The notes under the pieces are model-generated. The model was not told where the DNA came from and made no database searches. It worked only from the letters and a program-made list of their open reading frames with translations. Shown in pieces: positions 15,449 through 16,780 of a stretch of DNA of 16,780 bases; position 1 is the stretch's first letter; every line of letters starts with the position of its first letter. A program made the translations under genes and the position numbers. This DNA comes from Firmicutes bacterium UBA1393 (lineage in GTDB: Bacteria > Bacillota > DTU025): assembly GCA_002305255.1 (NCBI GenBank), contig DBQN01000013.1, positions 8,956-25,735 on the forward strand, in the 5' to 3' direction.

Positions 15449-15477
15449 TTGTCATACCTAGCGCCGTTAGGTATAGT
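15449..15477 (+). promoter_or_regulatory. Promoter of the padR-membrane protein unit
   Basis: TTGTCA (15449-15454), a 17-base spacer and TATAGT (15472-15477) form a near-consensus sigma-A promoter. The expected transcription start, about 7 bases downstream, falls on or next to the ATG at 15485, which has no ribosome binding site. The mRNA is therefore probably leaderless. Confidence 0.7.
15454..15474. promoter_or_regulatory. Inverted-repeat operator, probably for PadR
   Basis: ATACCTA (15454-15460) and TAGGTAT (15468-15474) are perfect inverted 7-mers separated by 7 bases. The repeat fills the space between -35 and -10 and overlaps both by a few bases. PadR proteins commonly repress their own promoter through such a site, so autorepression is the natural reading. 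Confidence 0.65.
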
Positions 15478-15484
15478 ATGAACC

Positions 15485-15898
15485 ATGAGGATCGATAGAG
15501 ATTTGACTGCTGCCTCGGTGGTTCCGTTACTCCTCCTCCTCCTTGAGAAGGAGGAGAGCTACGGCTATCAGATCATACAGCGCATAAGGCAGTCGTCGCG
15601 GCAGCAGCTGGCATGGTCTGAGGGAATGCTCTATCCCGTGCTTCACAGACTGGAGCAACGGGAGTTGATCGAGTCGTACTGGCGCGAGGCTGAAACGGGG
15701 CGTAAGCGCAAGTACTACCGGTTGACCAAGAGCGGCCATGCCGAGCTGCAGCGCCAGAGGCGGCAATGGGAGATCGTGCAGAACACGCTGATCAACCTCG
15801 GATTGCCAGTGGAGAGAGGAGATGTCCACCATGGACGTGGAGAGCAGCATAGCAACGTGGAAAGCGGAGATCGCGGCCCAGAGTCATCTGGCCGTTGA
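15485..15898 (+). CDS. PadR-family transcriptional regulator
   Basis: A 137-residue winged-helix repressor. The core (residues about 8-95) has the PadR features: a hydrophobic LLLLLLEKEESYGYQI segment, LAWSEGMLYPVLHRLEQREL as recognition helix region, and ETGRKRKYYRLTKSGHAEL as the wing. A charged tail of about 25 residues follows, encoded where the gene overlaps the next one. The ATG at 15485 has no Shine-Dalgarno sequence and lies at the predicted transcription start. An upstream ATG at 15478 reads to a stop after six codons. The next gene, a membrane protein with an N-terminal soluble prefix, is the usual partner of such PadR genes and is the likely controlled target. Confidence 0.9.
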   Translation: MRIDRDLTAASVVPLLLLLLEKEESYGYQIIQRIRQSSRQQLAWSEGMLYPVLHRLEQRELIESYWREAETGRKRKYYRLTKSGHAELQRQRRQWEIVQNTLINLGLPVERGDVHHGRGEQHSNVESGDRGPESSGR

Positions 15899-16780
15899 GG
15901 AGCTAGATGAGCTTGAGGATCACCTGCGCGACGCAATGGAAGGGCTGCGCGCCGCCGGGCTAGATGAAGAAGAGGCCTTTCTCGTGGCTTCGCGGCGCAT
16001 GGGCAGCAGCTCCGTGCTCGCCGGTGAACTGGCCGCTGCCGACCGTGACAAGACATGGGTCCAGCTGCCCGTGGCTGACGATGGAGCTGCTCAGGGCAGC
16101 GTCCGCCGCGAGACCGGTTTGGTGGCCCTGGCTGCGCTGGCTGCTGCGGCCCTGGGCAAGCTGCCGCTGCTATTCGGCGTGAGCTTGAGAACGGCAGAGG
16201 GCGTGACCGTATACGGCTTGAACCTGTCGCTGTTCGTCATCCCGGTGCTGATCGCATGCTATTACGTCGCCCGGCGGCTGCCCAAGAGCCTTGTGGCGCC
16301 CATCGGCGCCGTGATCGCCGTGTCGGCAGTGGCGGTGAATGTTTACCCGTTCGATACAGCAGGCAGCACTCTGCTGCTCACGACCTTGCACCTGCCGATG
16401 CTGCTCTGGCTGGTGCTGGGCCTGGCATACACCTCAGGAGAGTGGCGGAACGTGCGCGCGGTATGGGACTTCATCCGCTTCACAGGTGAGTTCTTCGTAT
16501 ACTCGGTGCTGATCGGCCTTGGAGGAGTGGTGTTCATGATGCTCACCACTACGTTCTTTGCGGCCGTCGGTCTCGACATTGAAGACATGCTGATGGAATG
16601 GGTGGGTTTGAGCGGACTCCTCGGTGTGCCTGTCGTCGCGGCGTACCTCGTGGAGAAGAAGCGCAGTCTCATAGAAAACATAGCCCCGATTCTGGCGCGC
16701 ATCTTCATACCGATATTCCTTGTGATGACCGTCGTTTTCCTCGGAGTGTCGCTCACTAGGTTGGAGATGCTTGCGCAAGA
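15822..16780 (+). CDS. Multi-pass membrane protein with N-terminal permease-prefix-like domain (partial, runs off window)
   Basis: The frame stays open from ATG 15822 to the window end, at least 319 residues, so the 3' end is missing. The first 75 or so residues are soluble, acidic and helical. They include ELDELEDHLRDAMEGL and a stretch beginning AGLDEEEAF, which resemble the short prefix (permease prefix/DUF1700-like) found in PadR-linked membrane proteins. About seven hydrophobic segments follow, near residues 95-115, 125-141, 150-170, 175-197, 220-246, 255-272 and 285-305. The later ones recall DUF4153-type proteins, tentatively. ATG 15831 is an alternative start in the same frame, with GAGGA 10 bases upstream. 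The gene overlaps padR by 77 bases in a different frame, implying coupled expression. Function is unknown; envelope stress or transport is a guess. Confidence 0.8.
   Translation, partial: MSTMDVESSIATWKAEIAAQSHLAVEELDELEDHLRDAMEGLRAAGLDEEEAFLVASRRMGSSSVLAGELAAADRDKTWVQLPVADDGAAQGSVRRETGLVALAALAAAALGKLPLLFGVSLRTAEGVTVYGLNLSLFVIPVLIACYYVARRLPKSLVAPIGAVIAVSAVAVNVYPFDTAGSTLLLTTLHLPMLLWLVLGLAYTSGEWRNVRAVWDFIRFTGEFFVYSVLIGLGGVVFMMLTTTFFAAVGLDIEDMLMEWVGLSGLLGVPVVAAYLVEKKRSLIENIAPILARIFIPIFLVMTVVFLGVSLTRLEMLAQ

Noticed and set aside
1..16780. tRNA, rRNA, CRISPR array, transposase, phage or integration sites
   Set aside because: No cloverleaf, conserved rRNA words, spaced direct repeats, transposase-like proteins or flanking target duplications were seen.

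Overview
The window is GC-rich bacterial DNA with tightly packed genes, strong GGAGG-type ribosome binding sites and frequent GTG or TTG starts. A HelD-type RNA polymerase recycling ATPase, a butyrate kinase/phosphate butyryltransferase pair, a PucR regulator and a PadR/membrane-protein pair together suggest a high-GC member of the Bacillota (Firmicutes). That is an inference from gene content; no rRNA or other taxonomic marker is present.

Region 1 (63-10253, all + strand) is nine genes in a row, several overlapping or a few bases apart, and looks like one catabolic operon that may begin before the window. The order is: two LarA-type (nickel-pincer) hydroxy-acid racemase/epimerase paralogues, a DRE-TIM metallolyase of the isopropylmalate/homocitrate synthase group, a split UxaA-type dehydratase (93-residue SAF subunit plus 387-residue large subunit), butyrate kinase, phosphate butyryltransferase, a PucR regulator and a sugar-phosphate isomerase/epimerase. 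My reading is that an alpha-hydroxy acid or sugar acid is stereo-inverted, dehydrated and rearranged by C-C bond chemistry to an acyl-CoA, and Ptb then Buk recover ATP from it. The substrate is not known. A stem-loop with a short T-run at 10315-10346 probably ends the unit.

Region 2 (10254-14047, + strand) begins with a C-rich tract, G-rich on the - strand. An extended -10 promoter and helD follow. Next is an exported protein whose N-terminal half resembles the C-terminal barrel of SAM hydroxide adenosyltransferases and whose C-terminal half is a Cys-X5-Arg phosphatase, an unusual combination.

Region 3 (14048-16780) has a convergent serine/threonine dehydratase-type PLP enzyme on the - strand. 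A 243-bp divergent gap carries promoters for both sides. Then comes a PadR regulator with a well-formed promoter, an inverted-repeat operator between its -35 and -10, and a start codon at the predicted transcription start (probably leaderless). It overlaps a membrane protein that runs off the window end. No gene-free stretch exceeds 300 bases. I see no tRNA, rRNA, CRISPR array, transposase or insertion sequence.
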